A DNA stretch of 64,000 nt from Hyposmocoma kahamanoa (taxonomy: Eukaryota; Arthropoda; Insecta; Lepidoptera; Cosmopterigidae). This document shows positions 10,245 to 20,455 of this stretch, piece by piece. Location of the stretch: contig NW_020654748.1 in NCBI RefSeq assembly GCF_003589595.1, positions 8,149,356 to 8,213,355 on the forward strand. Direction: 5' to 3'. Positions within the stretch are counted from its first letter, which is position 1; every line of letters begins with the position of its first letter. The notes beneath the pieces were generated by a model. The model was not told the origin of the DNA. It worked only from the letters and a program-made list of their open reading frames with translations, and searched no databases. The position numbers and the translations under genes were made by a program.

Positions 10245-10315
10245 TGTTTTAGGTTTTTAACGACTTTTATGCCGTACCGCCATCTCTGAGAAATCTATTT
10301 ATTCACTCAGCCAGA
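10245..10315 (-). mobile_element. family E, 5'-end fragment
   Basis: The minus strand matches the first 70 bp of family E (tctcagagatggcggtacgg, then a taaaagtcgttaaaaacc block). Confidence 0.65.
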
Positions 10316-10424
10316 TTCTTTACAGCTATCAGCAGCTGAGTAGAGATGTCTTTTTAATAATTGTAATTTTTAAGTTTTTGTGAATTTCACGATGTTGGAC
10401 CACCATACGATATTCAATTTATTT

Positions 10425-10550
10425 TTTGTGAAATTACACCACTAGTTTGTTATTATTATTAATACAAAAATCTAACACTTAGAAAATATTTCATCTATCC
10501 GGCTGGATTCGAACCAACGTCTTCCAGCAAACCAAACAATTATTTCTCTA
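10425..10550 (-). mobile_element. family E, 3' half
   Basis: The minus strand carries ttggttcgaatccagccgga, then the gaaatattttctaagtgtt block, and ends in caaactagtggtgtaatttc. Its 5' half is not adjacent. Confidence 0.7.
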
Positions 10551-10952
10551 TTCATTGACATAAAAAATATTTTAACTTAGAATAATACACTTTCATTCGT
10601 TTGTTTTATGTGATGAAATCTGTGCTGGTTGAATGTACCAAAATTTAACACCCTTTCAGGATATGTCCAATATTACATTTCTTCTAATATAACGGACGCG
10701 GCAATATTCCGAAAAATTTAATACAATAAAATAAATTCACAAAGAAATTTTTATTAAAATACAAAAAATATGAAACAGATATTTGTTCATCGCTCCGTAC
10801 AAACGGGCAAGTGGCTATGAGTTGGCTGAAAATTATGAGCATTCATCATCTTCATGCTGTTTTACGTCACTGTTTGGATCATTCATCATGGGACGAGTGC
10901 TTAATGGGGGTCTCGCATCACAGCGTAATTCCTCGAATTAAAATGGACATCG
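10551..10952. other. unassigned
   Basis: AT-rich. At 10840-10900 there is a cattcatcatcttcatg run resembling the tail of an RTE-type LINE on the minus strand, but nothing further supports it. Confidence 0.35.
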
Positions 10953-11092
10953 GATTTCCCTAAACGAGTCAGGATTTATTAAACTCTATTTTGTTTACAA
11001 TTTCGAGACGAGATCTTTGAAAAGGACCTTTGGAAGACAACACCTATTCTACAGATATTATGATTCTCAGGCTATACATAAATCTTCTGTTT
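10953..11092 (+). repeat. interspersed repeat family K, copy 1
   Basis: It shares with 12804-12930 the ordered words atttccctaaacga, attttgttta, tttcgagacgagatctttga and cctattctacagat. Two copies in the same orientation, about 1.85 kb apart. Class unknown. Confidence 0.65.
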
Positions 11093-11206
11093 CAATTTGT
11101 CATCTGTTTCTACCGAAATATTTGGTTTCCTCTTTGAAAGTAGTTTTAGATTATGTATAATATTCTATACTAACAGTATGATAGTTATAATATATAATTT
11201 TTAATT

Positions 11207-11490
11207 TTGTGAAAGAGTTCGTCCAGGGAAGTACTGCCACCGTACCTATTTCTGCCGCCAAGCAGTAATTTCAGGGGTGATGAAGGGTATGGGTGCTGGT
11301 GAAATTACAAGCACCTGCGACTTGTCAACTTATGTCTCAGGGTGACGGGCGCAGTGGCAGTGCTCCGGATCTTTGCGATTTAAAGCTCTGAGTAGCAGTG
11401 CAACTGTTATGGGCAGGCGTGTAGCTTACCATCAGGCGCACGACTTGTTCATTCCGTCACTTGATATTATAAGAAAAAGAAGAAAATAAT
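11207..11490 (+). mobile_element. SINE-like family A copy
   Basis: Near full length, starting at tttgtgaaagagttcgtcca and ending cacttgatattataagaaaa. The block between the gccgccaagcagtaat word and gggtgctggtgaaatt is partly lost. Confidence 0.85.
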
Positions 11491-11522
11491 TGTATAATTT
11501 AAATAAATTTTATCAAAATAAT

Positions 11523-11766
11523 ACGTGGTAGTCTAATAATTTGACCTACTGCCTCTCTAGCAGAGGCCGTGGGTACGAATCCGGGCTCGCACCCACTTAT
11601 GTCATTTAATTTGTAATTTACCATGAGCTTTTTGGTGATAGAAAACATCGTAATGAAACCTGCACGGCGAAAAGGTTAACAATCCTCAAAAAATGCGTGA
11701 GAGTAAACCCTCGCGTGAGAAGAGACTTGTTCCCAGCAGTGTGACGTATAAATAGGTTGATGTTGG
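11523..11766 (+). mobile_element. SINE family B copy 2
   Basis: Head acgtggtagtctaataattt with B-box-like gggtacgaatccggg, then aatttaccatgagctttt, ending in ttcccagcagtgtgacgtat and ataggttga. It begins about 30 bp after a family A copy. Confidence 0.82.
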
Positions 11767-11840
11767 TTTGATAAATTCCTGAAAAGTTTTAGCTATAATT
11801 TATTTATAATTACATTTTGTTTCCTTGTCCTATGTGTTTG

Positions 11841-12040
11841 GAATAAATAATAATACTAACGCACACACAATTCACACATTCATAGTCCCGCATTTGGGAA
11901 ATCCTGTATTGCGGGTGCCATGGACACAATCACGAGATAAATGAATGCAGGCCACACAAACATTTCTCCCGACCCGGAAATCGAACCCGGGGCCTCTGTG
12001 TGGCAGACCAGCGTAATAACCGTTCGGCCACAGAGGCAGT
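11841..12040 (-). mobile_element. SINE family C copy 2
   Basis: On the minus strand it has the head ctctgtggccgaacggttat and B-box gggttcgatttccggg, the body with catttatttatctcgtga, and an AT-rich taataatactaac-type tail at the 11841 end. A and B boxes are both readable. Confidence 0.85.
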
Positions 12041-12260
12041 AAACTGCCAGAACATTCAATTTGATTGTTTTTTTTTTTTTTCGTTTTATAATTAATATTT
12101 TAACTTATTTTCCCACTTCATGAGATTACTAGAGTAAATTGCAAAAAAATGTGTTGATAATATTTATAAAATTTTAGTGTTGATTTCGATACGTAAATAT
12201 GAATGGTTTAAACAAAGTAGAAACTTGTTGTTGGCTTCGACGCTCATCTCTAAAAGTCAA

Positions 12261-12371
12261 TGTAATAATATTCATTCATTCATTTTATTTAAGAGCCATG
12301 CTCTTGTCGGTGTAGCCTCCTCCACTCCTCACGGTCCATAGCCAACTCCTTGACCTCCCTGTAATAATATT
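12261..12371 (-). mobile_element. RTE-like LINE 3' end with perfect 12-bp target duplication
   Basis: The minus strand of 12273-12359 reads as the last 24 or so codons of a LINE polymerase, ending DREEWRRLHRQEHGS followed by a stop, and then aaataaaatgaatgaatgaa as tail. It is flanked by identical 12-bp copies of tgtaataatatt at 12261-12272 and 12360-12371. This is the signature of target-primed reverse transcription with extreme 5' truncation: only about 87 bp were inserted. Confidence 0.85.
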
Positions 12372-12803
12372 ACTCCTCGAATTTAATACACATTTAACTT
12401 TCAAATTCGAGTGATAAACCGGCATTTCAAAATTCACAATAGCGAACATGGCGAGCATTTTTATATGTCATCGCGAGCTCCAGCGATCAATGACTGCAAA
12501 GGATTAACATAGTGCCAAACATGACTGCATGGTCACAACTGATTTTAAAACATTTGCACAGTAATTTTATCAACGTAAAATGAGCGCGACAAACGAGATG
12601 AAAAGACATTTTTTTGTTTCATGGTTTTTGCGCGATAATTAAACGATTAAGATAGCAATATGCGCAATTTCATATAGTTGTTCTTGTTCCTCAAAATGTA
12701 CAACAATACTTCATTACTAAATAAGCAAATTTAGGTTGATCAACTGAATAAAATATTGTCACTGGGAGGTTTATCACACATTTTCTGCCATGCTACGGCC
12801 ACA

Positions 12804-12930
12804 GATTTCCCTAAACGAACCAAAAACTGTATTTTGTTTAAAATTTTGGGAAGAGCTCTTTGAGGAAGACCTATGAAGAACAAACGTATTCTACAGATGT
12901 TATAATTGCGAGCCTCATAATACTCCTCTG
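12804..12930 (+). repeat. interspersed repeat family K, copy 2
   Basis: Direct copy of 10953-11092, with agatttccctaaacgaacc and cgtattctacagatgttat. More diverged in the middle. Confidence 0.65.
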
Positions 12931-12954
12931 TATTTTAAATTATTTTAAGGCTCT

Positions 12955-13170
12955 TTTTAAGATATAGAAATAGAAACCATTTATTGCAACGCTATATTAT
13001 AAAAAAGTCACAAAAAAGACTAATATAAATAAAAACATATATAACATAATACTGATATGTGTGCGGCTGTGGCGTATGCAAAAGAATCCCATTCAACTAA
13101 AGTCACAACCGAGACTAGGCGTCACAGAGTTTCAATGTGTCCTAGCCGATTGAGCGGATGTATGCGTCCT
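12955..13170 (-). mobile_element. possible LINE or retroposon 3' untranslated end
   Basis: Read on the minus strand, the stretch ends in gcaataaatggtttctattt, a polyadenylation-type end often seen on lepidopteran retroelement transcripts. No coding part is recognised upstream. Confidence 0.35.
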
Positions 13171-13637
13171 GAAGTACAAATAAAATATACTACGTAAATA
13201 CTTATGTCTTAGGTATATTTTAATTTGTGTGTGTAATTTAATTACGTAAATTTAATACGTTAAAATAAAATCCATAACGTAAAGTAGCCACGTTGAGACG
13301 ACTGATTCTATTTCGAGCACAGTCGAAACGAAGGTATTTGTGTTTGTTCCATATTTGTATCAATAATAATAAAATAAAGTCGTTTATTTACTCTCATCAT
13401 ACTGAAAGATTGGAAAACAGGATCTTAAACTAGGTTAGACCAGTTAGATTCATGAGTCTCCTGGGGAGGTGACCGCCGGCTACACCGGTGAAGTTTCCAT
13501 TGTGATAGACCGAAAAATTAATAACCTGTCATAATTAATTCTTTTTTTTAAATTTATTTATTTACAAGTTACAAAAAACCCATAAAACACATACCTTATA
13601 GACTAACATACATAATAATATGATAAAAACAATTTAT
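13171..13637. other. unassigned, AT-rich tails
   Basis: Contains taataataaaataaa at 13362-13377 and a T-rich run with aatttatttatttac at 13550-13566 that looks like the A-rich tail of a minus-strand retroelement. It lies just downstream, on the minus strand, of the ORF1 piece that starts at 13638. Confidence 0.4.
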
Positions 13638-13995
13638 TTATTTACACGTATGTACCGCCACGAGTGACACAACGTGGGTGTCCGATAGTCGTCCTCGGAA
13701 ACGCCGGAACATGACACCCTTCGGCCAAAAGTCCTCCTTCATAAAGGTCGACAGATGTTGAGTTGGTATTCTCACCACAAATGAATTAAAATTCACTTTG
13801 TCGCGGGATTCCAACTGCTCGACCCTCAGCCCAGCTTTGGCTTTCACCCGTATATACCCCACAATATCCGTAGACATTCACACGTCGTGACACGTATAGC
13901 AACGTCGTCGTTACCGCTGGGCGCAATTAATGGTTGGGGCCAGTCGGGGCGGTGCCACTAAGTTTAGGGCTAGTGTACTTCTTTTTCTTTTCCAC
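13638..13995 (-). pseudogene. LINE ORF1 C-terminal fragment (CR1/L2/Jockey type)
   Basis: The minus strand encodes KKKKYTSPKLSGTAPTGPN near 13940-13990 and, after a frame change near 13900, LRVEQLESRDKVNFNSF, VVRIPTQHLSTFM and EDFWPKGVMFRRFRGR. The pattern of F-x-V-x-(V/I)-P ... D-F-W-P-x-G-V ... R-R-F is the recurring C-terminal end of ORF1 proteins in CR1-like and related LINEs, which bind RNA in the retroelement particle. It is short, frame-shifted and without a start, so non-functional. Its ORF2 is not adjacent. Confidence 0.75.
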
Positions 13996-14224
13996 CTTTT
14001 TGAAGCCGTCCTCGTCGCACATAGATTTAGTATATAGATTGGCAATGTGAAAGAGCGTTAGTATACACGTATGTTAGAGCGAGATGGGTAGACGAGACCA
14101 CTTCATTATATGCTATGAGCCTGTATGAACCTAGGGTCAGCTGATAATGAAACAAATTTCGTTTATTTTTGAAAAATAATTGGTTTTAAAATGTTAAATA
14201 GTGTTCAACGGACGTTTATTAGTC
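13996..14224. other. stretch upstream of the THAP pseudogene
   Basis: AT-rich DNA 5' of the THAP exon 1. If the gene was once active, its promoter should lie here, but I see no clear initiator or TATA element. Confidence 0.3.
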
Positions 14225-14900
14225 ATGGTGACGTGTTCAGTGCCCGGACGTAACTCATTTAAAAAAGAAAACTCGCAGAATTGTACATTTCACATGTAAG
14301 TACTATTTAAATTTTTAGCTGTCTAAAAGCACTACCACAAAAGTTTTTTACATACATTTATCCGTAAAATTATACCATTCAAGTGCATTAATAACTCAAA
14401 TGCATACGAATCCAATTTAAAAAATATCAAATACGTGAATTTCTGAAATTCATAACCTTACTTTCATAGACATTGACGCAATCGATAATATGTTATCGAG
14501 ATGTCATTAACTGAAAAAAAGGAAGGCAAAGGCGTGTCTTGCATACAGCCGAAATCATCTTTATACTTAATATTACTGAAACAGAAATTTCTGGTTTTAG
14601 TAATTTATATTTAATTAATATTACATTAGTGCATTATTTTTTGTCTACATTAAAACGAAAATTTTTTTAATAGTGTATTTGAGGCACCTTTTTTTTAATG
14701 TGAATTATTGTTGTTGATTCAGATTTCCGCAAAACATTGAAGTACGACAGGAATGGCTTATAATGCTAAAGAGAGAAAACTGAGTTCCCAAAAAGTTTTC
14801 AAAAATATGCAGTAAACACTTTGAGGAAAAATGCTTTTCCTTTAGAAGCAAGCAAAGAGTAAAGCCACGTTCTGGTTCTGTACCCACATTATTCATGCCG
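14225..14900 (+). pseudogene. THAP-domain gene remnant, two exons with GT-AG intron
   Basis: Exon 1 is 14225-14295: an ATG start, then VTCSVPGRNS and NSQNCTFH, ending in the first two bases of a codon. The donor is gtaagtac at 14296. The acceptor is ttgttgattcag, ending at 14722. Exon 2 is 14723-14900 and completes the split codon in phase: FPQNIEVRQEW, LKREN, a TGA stop at 14781-14783 (where THAP domains often have Trp), VPKKFSKICSKHFEEKCF and a SVPTLFMP end. A second donor-like gtatgt follows at 14901. This matches the C2CH zinc-dependent DNA-binding THAP fold: first Cys at 14234, later Cys 14808-14810 and His 14817-14819, and the closing AVPTIF-type motif. The second Cys is Arg (CGT at 14249-14251). 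With that loss and the TGA, it is a pseudogene. THAP domains occur in P-element transposases and in domesticated host regulators; which one cannot be told because further exons are gone. Confidence 0.82.
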
Positions 14901-14984
14901 GTATGTCTTACAATTAATGGATTTTTGTGTAGTACTACTCTTGTCAACAACAAATCAGCGATTTGTTGTTGTTAGAGTTCTGTT

Positions 14985-15436
14985 CTGTTCCGAAATACGA
15001 CACTCATATAGGATCACTTGTGTGTCCATCTGTCCGTCTGTCACAGCCAATTTACTCCAAACCTACTGGGCTGATTATTTTGAAATTTGGTATACGTATG
15101 CATTTGTGTGACCAAAACGTGTAACGTAAATAGATTAATTCTGAATTTGAAGTCACTTTTGGGAGGGAAAGTTCTCAAGTATATATTTTTTGTAATGTTG
15201 AAATATAAATATTTTTAAGTTGTTTAAGAAAATAGACGAAAATTGATCATCCTCCCCTTTATCTTCGAAACTACTGAGCCTAAAGTTATGAAAAAAATAC
15301 AGAAATTGTCTTTAAATCTCTCACTATTGTGCGAATAAATCTATATTTGCTGTTGGAATCTATTGAAGAAGATATTCTTCAACTACAATGTACGGAAACC
15401 TTGCACGAGTTCAACTCGCACTTGGCCGGTTTTTTG
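14985..15436 (+). repeat. widespread lepidopteran interspersed repeat
   Basis: It starts near ttccgaaatacgacactcat, continues with gtccatctgtccgtctgtca, tactgggctgattattttga and aatttggtatacgta, and ends with cgagttcaactcgcacttgg ccggtttttt. I recognise the ending as one repeated across moth and butterfly genomes, but cannot name the class with certainty. It cuts off whatever followed THAP exon 2. Confidence 0.6.
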
Positions 15437-15444
15437 GTTCTATT

Positions 15445-15817
15445 ACTTACCTGCAAATTCACTGCTGTGATGTACTTTTATGTCATCATATCTGTTTAGA
15501 AGCACTGCTGTTGACGCCGCTTCCTGTCTAATTAACAGTAGGAGGGGTCGCAGGTCCAGCATCGCTTCGAGGTTGCAGTTGGAGTTGTCCTCATGCAGCC
15601 AATCGTCGCCATGCAGGCTAGTCTTTGGAATTTGTCCAGCTAGTCGTTTGCTGTCGTCAGCTTGGTTCGTGGCCACCATGCTATCGCGCCGTAACTGATC
15701 ATGGGTCTTATCACCGTTTTGTAGAGCCATAGTGTTATCTTGGGTGAAAGTCCCCATTGTTTACCTACCATCCTATGGCACTGCCAGAACGTGATAGTAG
15801 CTTTCTTAATTTTGTAT
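15445..15817 (-). pseudogene. Jockey/R1-group LINE ORF2, post-RT fragment
   Basis: The minus strand reads IKKATITFWQCHRMVGKQWG near 15810-15755, then LSPKITLWLYKTVIRPMISY, GAIAWWPRTKLTTAND, a TAG stop, LDKFQRLACMATIGCMRTTP, and after a frameshift LEAMLDLRPLLLLIRQEAAS. The W-G-L-x-P-x-x-x-x-W-L-Y ... R-P-x-x-x-Y-G-A ... W-W-P pattern is the region after the reverse transcriptase core in many arthropod Jockey and R1 group elements. One stop and one frameshift are visible. Both ends are truncated. Confidence 0.8.
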
Positions 15818-15964
15818 TGAATTAATTAGTTAACTAACGTCTTTTTGCGATAAGACATTTTGGTGAATACGACGAAGTGAAATGCCGATGTAATATGTTA
15901 ATCGATATTAAAGTTAAATCAGTGGATGGCGCAACACTACTTATCTTGTACACATGCACATTAT

Positions 15965-16300
15965 ACGCACACAGATGTATTTTTGTTTTGGTCTCTTCTC
16001 CAATACTTCAGGGTCAATCTATGGATATACTAAATCTATGTCGTCGCACTGGTCTACTCCTCTCGGTAGTACTGACGACACATCTCCAGAGATGAGTTTC
16101 CGCTTTTTCTTCTTCCCCTCCTTTGGTTGCCTGGTTTGTGGTCGTGGGTCAGTGGGTTGGGTAGCAGCGGCAACAGCTACGTAATCACGTCGAGAGGTCA
16201 ACATGCTTACGAGCGACGTCTCCGCCGGGGCGGAAAAACGAGTGGCGGGGCGCGGGGAAACGCGCGCGTTGACAGCTACAGCGGTCGGTGACACATCCAT
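15965..16300 (-). pseudogene. possible LINE ORF start with endonuclease-like beginning
   Basis: A 93-codon minus-strand open frame starts at 16300 (MDVSPTAVAVNARVSP...), is CpG- and GC-rich at 16190-16300, has a KKKKRK basic stretch and ends at a stop at 16019. In a shifted frame just past the stop, EETKTKIHLCAYNV resembles the start of an APE-type endonuclease (the TYN(V/A)RTL type). A pyrimidine tract and AG (ttgttcttgttttag) lie just upstream of the ATG. I favour a LINE N-terminus; an exon of an unknown gene is the alternative. Confidence 0.35.
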
Positions 16301-16358
16301 ATGGCTAGCTAGCTAAAACAAGAACAAAACAAATACATGCATTAACTAAACCTAAACA

Positions 16359-16887
16359 CATCGAGTATATAACCAGAAATAGAGACGAAATAATCCATCC
16401 ATCCAACCATATGGATCCATCTTCATGGACCATCCGTCTCTGGCAACTAGTCAGGCAAATGGGCCTTATATCACTTTTAAATATCAACTCTCGTTTGCGC
16501 TGAAATCACAAATTACAAAACTGTAATAGTAAAGCGCCAGCAACTGGCCTGTGCGTACGTCTCCGTATGTTCCTAAAATATTATGTATTTATTGTAATAA
16601 AGATCGCTAACAATGGGTGCTATTCCATTCGGTGGTGTAGGAAAAACAGCAAAACATCTAATTACAAACAGATTCCATCAGTAATTAAATATGAAATATG
16701 TAATTTTGCAATTTTCGTCCGTTATTGCAAAGCTAAACTGGTGGATTGGAAGTGAAACAATTGACGACACCCGTCAATTGTTTCGAATTCGGGTTGGCCA
16801 ACCGGAGTGTAGGTGTCACATTTGGCAGAATGGTTTTTGAAGAAATTAAATAACATTTCGTCTCTATTTCTGGTTATATACTCGATG
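16359..16887. repeat. perfect 33-bp inverted repeat, 463 bp apart
   Basis: 16359-16391 and 16855-16887 are exact reverse complements over 33 bp (core tcgagtatataaccagaa). Flanks on either side do not continue the match. This could be the termini of a fold-back element or two oppositely oriented copies of a short repeat. Identity implies a young or gene-converted pair. Confidence 0.85.
16754..16784. repeat. 13-bp perfect hairpin
   Basis: gaaacaattgacg (16754-16766) pairs with cgtcaattgtttc (16772-16784) around acacc. It lies between the arms of the 33-bp inverted repeat. Confidence 0.85.
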
Positions 16888-16961
16888 CCTAAACACTACA
16901 ACGTAATAAATAAACAAAGGGCCAAAAGTATTAATGGCATCCAAGATCCCAGAAGTCTTAG

Positions 16962-17155
16962 AAATGTAAGGGTGAGGGGTAAGGGTGTTGGTGAAATTAG
17001 AGGCACGTGAGACTTGTCAACTTATGTCTCAGGGTGACGGGCGCAGTGGCAGTGCCCCACATGATCTTTGCAGCGGCGGCACAGAAACTGTTATGAACGG
17101 GTGTATAGGGCGTACGACTTGTTTGTCTCGTCATTTGATATTATAAAAACAAAAC
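16962..17155 (+). mobile_element. SINE-like family A, 5'-truncated copy
   Basis: It starts at gtgaggggtaagggtgttgg and ends catttgatattataaaaaca, with internal loss around cagatctttgc. Confidence 0.8.
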
Positions 17156-17796
17156 AAAATGTCAGTTTTGACACTCTGAATCATAAACTTGTGAATTACC
17201 TTAACGATAGGGCTTCGGCGGAATGAAAATTTGTTATTTGCTATGAAAAACTTTACGATAAATTACTTTGAGATCGCCATTCCTCCTCCTGGTCACCAAA
17301 ATAATATTAGAAATCACAACCATGTTGCCATAAATTCTGTTGTTTTAAATTTTCTTTTATTTATTTTATGGGCATTACATAGCATTTTACGATTACGCTC
17401 TGAGCACGGTAGCATAGTATGATTCTAAGTGAAAATAGGTTTTCAGAGTGGCTGTTACGGCGGCTTTATATTGTACGTTGTTTGCAATGTGAGCTGCTTA
17501 CGACTTGCTGGATCGTTAAATTTATACTCGAGAGAAGACTGGGAAATACTTAGAAGTTTGCCGAGTGCATTAAGTGCATTGCTTCATACACAGAGAGCGT
17601 GAGGTTGACGGAAATTTGGATTTATAATCTGCGAAGTGGCTTAATGCCCGTAACGTCGGCTTTTACTATCCAAGATGTTATCTCGTAGAGATGAAGTAGG
17701 CTGAGATTTGTTTTCTTCAATTCAACTCAACAAAATTTTCTTATTGTGTTTTTTGTATAAAATGTAAATGCGCATTTGATCTCTATTTCATCCAAT
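17156..17796. other. unassigned
   Basis: AT-rich to 17440, more mixed at 17440-17700. No gene, no recognised repeat. Confidence 0.4.
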
Positions 17797-17806
17797 NNNN
17801 NNNNNN
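17797..17806. other. assembly gap of 10 N
   Basis: Ten N in a row. A run of exactly ten N is a common placeholder for unknown length, so continuity across it is not assured. Confidence 0.95.
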
Positions 17807-18009
17807 AATTCACGCAATAACACGCTTGATTTGACTTGTCACTGATAAGTGCTTAATACTTACGTAGGTACTTAATTTTTTCATAGTTTTTTGTGGCAGC
17901 CTACCTCAACTTGAACCTTGTGCCAGCCACTGTGCATTAGATAGTTACATAAAAAAATCATAGAAACAGTTACTTACAAACACAGCTATGAAATATATAT
18001 ATAATGTAT

Positions 18010-18098
18010 ATGAAGTTTGAAAAATAAATATACGCGATTTAGACCCGAAAAAATGTTTCATTTCCTAAGTGTAACAATCGTGAAAACTTGAGAACTAC
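18010..18098 (+). repeat. fold-back repeat family F, right arm only
   Basis: It shares aaatatacgcgatttagacc, gtttcatttcctaagtgtaa and caatcgtgaaaac with the other F copies. Confidence 0.7.
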
Positions 18099-18184
18099 AT
18101 AAACATAGAGATGCAATAATGTTTGGAGCGGTGCCAGAAAACAACATTGTGAAGAAGTTACCAAAATAAGCAAAATAAATGATG

Positions 18185-18268
18185 GTGAATAATAAATAAT
18201 AAAATTTACCACCACCACATCACCATCTACCTATTTACACGACCCATCATTGGGCACGAGCACAGAAC
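18185..18268 (-). mobile_element. SINE B or RTE-type 3' tail
   Basis: The minus strand reads cccaatgatgggtcgtgtaa, ataggtagatggtgatg and a tggtggt run. This is the same plan as the end of family B (cagcagtgggacgtataaat, ataggttga). Confidence 0.5.
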
Positions 18269-18782
18269 AATAAATACAGTAGAACGCGTCCCAACATGGT
18301 GGTCTCAAAAGACCTACTTGAGTTTAGTCCGTTTTTCGCTTTGTGTGATATGGTTGAGTCATTCTTTCGCGCAAATTCTCTAAAGACGCAGAAAAAAGTT
18401 TTATTGTGCTGTTTTGGAACTACACCAAAAATATTACCCGTAGTAGTATATTTCATTTCATCGGTAAGTCTTATTTCAATAAATTTTCAATTTTCTCTTT
18501 ATCGAATTGATTCAGATGTTTAATCGTTCGTCGTAGTCCAGCTACTGGCCACAGGATGGCAGCACGTTGAATGAAATTTCAATATAAAATCAAGACGTCG
18601 TAACTAGCAATAAAGGTATTGAACGATAGCGACTGGGTATGGTTTAAATTATATTAACAATCCAGAAGTTGTTACATCTTTTTAAATTAGAAATTATGAC
18701 CAATCATTATCAAGATTTCATAGAGTTTATCATTTGTTTGTACGCGTTTTGGAGACAGCGGTTCCGATAGTAATCGAGGCCT
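18269..18782. other. unassigned
   Basis: 18290-18530 is open in one plus frame for 75 codons but has no domain or codon bias. Nothing else seen. Confidence 0.4.
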
Positions 18783-19692
18783 AAGGGCGCGTTTATTCGA
18801 CACGAATTTCATCGCGCTCACACCGCGCAGTTCGTCGCGCGGTCTCCGAGCGGAGTCTGTGGCGTAGTGTTGTAACTTGAAAAAAAAAAAAACAAATGTA
18901 TTTTTTTCACATTTTTGAAAAAAACATGAAAAAAAAACACAGCGCCCTGTTTTTTTTTCTAAATTTGGTTTTTTTTTTCAGAAAAAGTAAAATGGAATAA
19001 CTGAAATAAAATATTCACTAATAATATATATATAAATAAATATAAATATAATAAAATATAAGAATATATATGTATATGTGAATATATGTATTTATGAACC
19101 AATTTATTAAAATCAATTACAATAATAATTGTAACAAAAATTTAATCTTCATTTGTGTGGATAAGGGATATGTGCGATGTGGAAAAAATATTGATATTGC
19201 TATTAGATAAATAAATAAGTAGTAATCATCGAAGTAGCGGTGCAGCAGCAATCGATAGATTTGAAAAAATGGTGAAATGTTAGAATCCCAGCATTTTCCC
19301 CACATAGCGTCAATCCCACAAAATCCCAGTCGAGTTGAAATTCCCCGCAATTTGGGGAATCCGCTACAAATTGATAACACTGTGAGTGTTGCTCATTTAT
19401 TTTGAGCAATTTATCTATGAAGAATAATATTAACAACAAAAGAGGAAATGTGGTAAAAAAATACAATTGTCATATTTTTATTTTCATACTTTTAGAAAAA
19501 AACGTACTCCAGAAAAAAAAACGGTTTCTTTTCATTGTTTTTTCTTTCACCTTACAAAAAAAAACGGTTTTTTAACAACACTACTGCGGCGGCTACCGCG
19601 CGTTCAAAGAGCGGAGTCCGCATTGCCGCCGTGCAACGACCGCGTGCGTCTAACTTCGTGGCAAAATACGCTCTATTGTTTAGCTTTTACGT
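18783..19692. mobile_element. MITE-like element with CpG-rich inverted ends
   Basis: The left end (aagggcgcgtttattcgaca, cgaatttc, then gcgcggtctcc and gtagtgttgt) is mirrored on the minus strand of the right end (agagcgtattttgccacgaa, gcgcggtagcc, gtagtgttgt). The ends are imperfect but in the same order. The 700-bp centre is extremely A/T-homopolymer-rich, with many runs of 8 or more A or T. Confidence 0.5.
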
Positions 19693-19774
19693 TTTAACTT
19701 AAATGAGCGTCTCGGACACACGGACGAGTCTGGCTTGAATTTTTTGTTTGTTTTTTTTTCTTCCGTGGGTACGG

Positions 19775-20002
19775 GCTTCCTCTGAGGCGAGGGTTTATGC
19801 CATAGTCAGCCACGCTGGCCCAATGCAGGTCGCGAGCTTCACACGTTCTCCGTGCAGGTTTTATCACAATGTTATCGCGTTCTTAGGTTTTCAGCGAAAA
19901 GCTGATGGTAAACTTCAAAAGAGATTCAGAGGTGCGAGCTCAGATTCAAACCCAAAGTCTCTGCTTGAGAGGCGGAAGGACAAATCATTAGGCTACCACT
20001 AC
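19775..20002 (-). mobile_element. SINE family B copy 3
   Basis: The minus strand starts gtagcctaatgatttgtcc, has gggtttgaatctgagctcgc, then accatcagcttttcgctga, and ends ttgggccagcgtggctgact. The LINE-like tail is shortened. Confidence 0.75.
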
Positions 20003-20455
20003 TTTATTTATTGTTTTTATTTATTATTATTTAATATTTATAGCCATAAAATATTTTATGAGATCCAAATGTAAAATCGAAGCAATTTTTAGCTCAAAAA
20101 CCAATCACTTTGCTTTTTCAATCCTCGGGTTGTGATGCAAATACTAAATGATTTTAACTTTCAGGGTAGGTAGGTACCTAAGCAAAGGAGGTAGAGCGGT
20201 AAGACGAAACGTGACTTTTACGTAAACTCAGCCAAGGGAACAGCTGTTATTGCCTTATTGCCTTTACAACATCATAACTTGTAGGTAACACTTGTGTATT
20301 CTGACTGTAAACAAAAATTCTTTTGAGTTTTTAATGTTTTTGAATTACGTTAGTACTTTCGGTTGTGAGCTTTTATAAGTATGATAAGTCGAAGTCAAAT
20401 AATCATTTATTCCATCGGTAAAATTTTCCACTTGAAAACATCATTTTTTAAGCTA
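20003..20455. other. unassigned
   Basis: AT-rich, no gene or known repeat. Confidence 0.4.
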
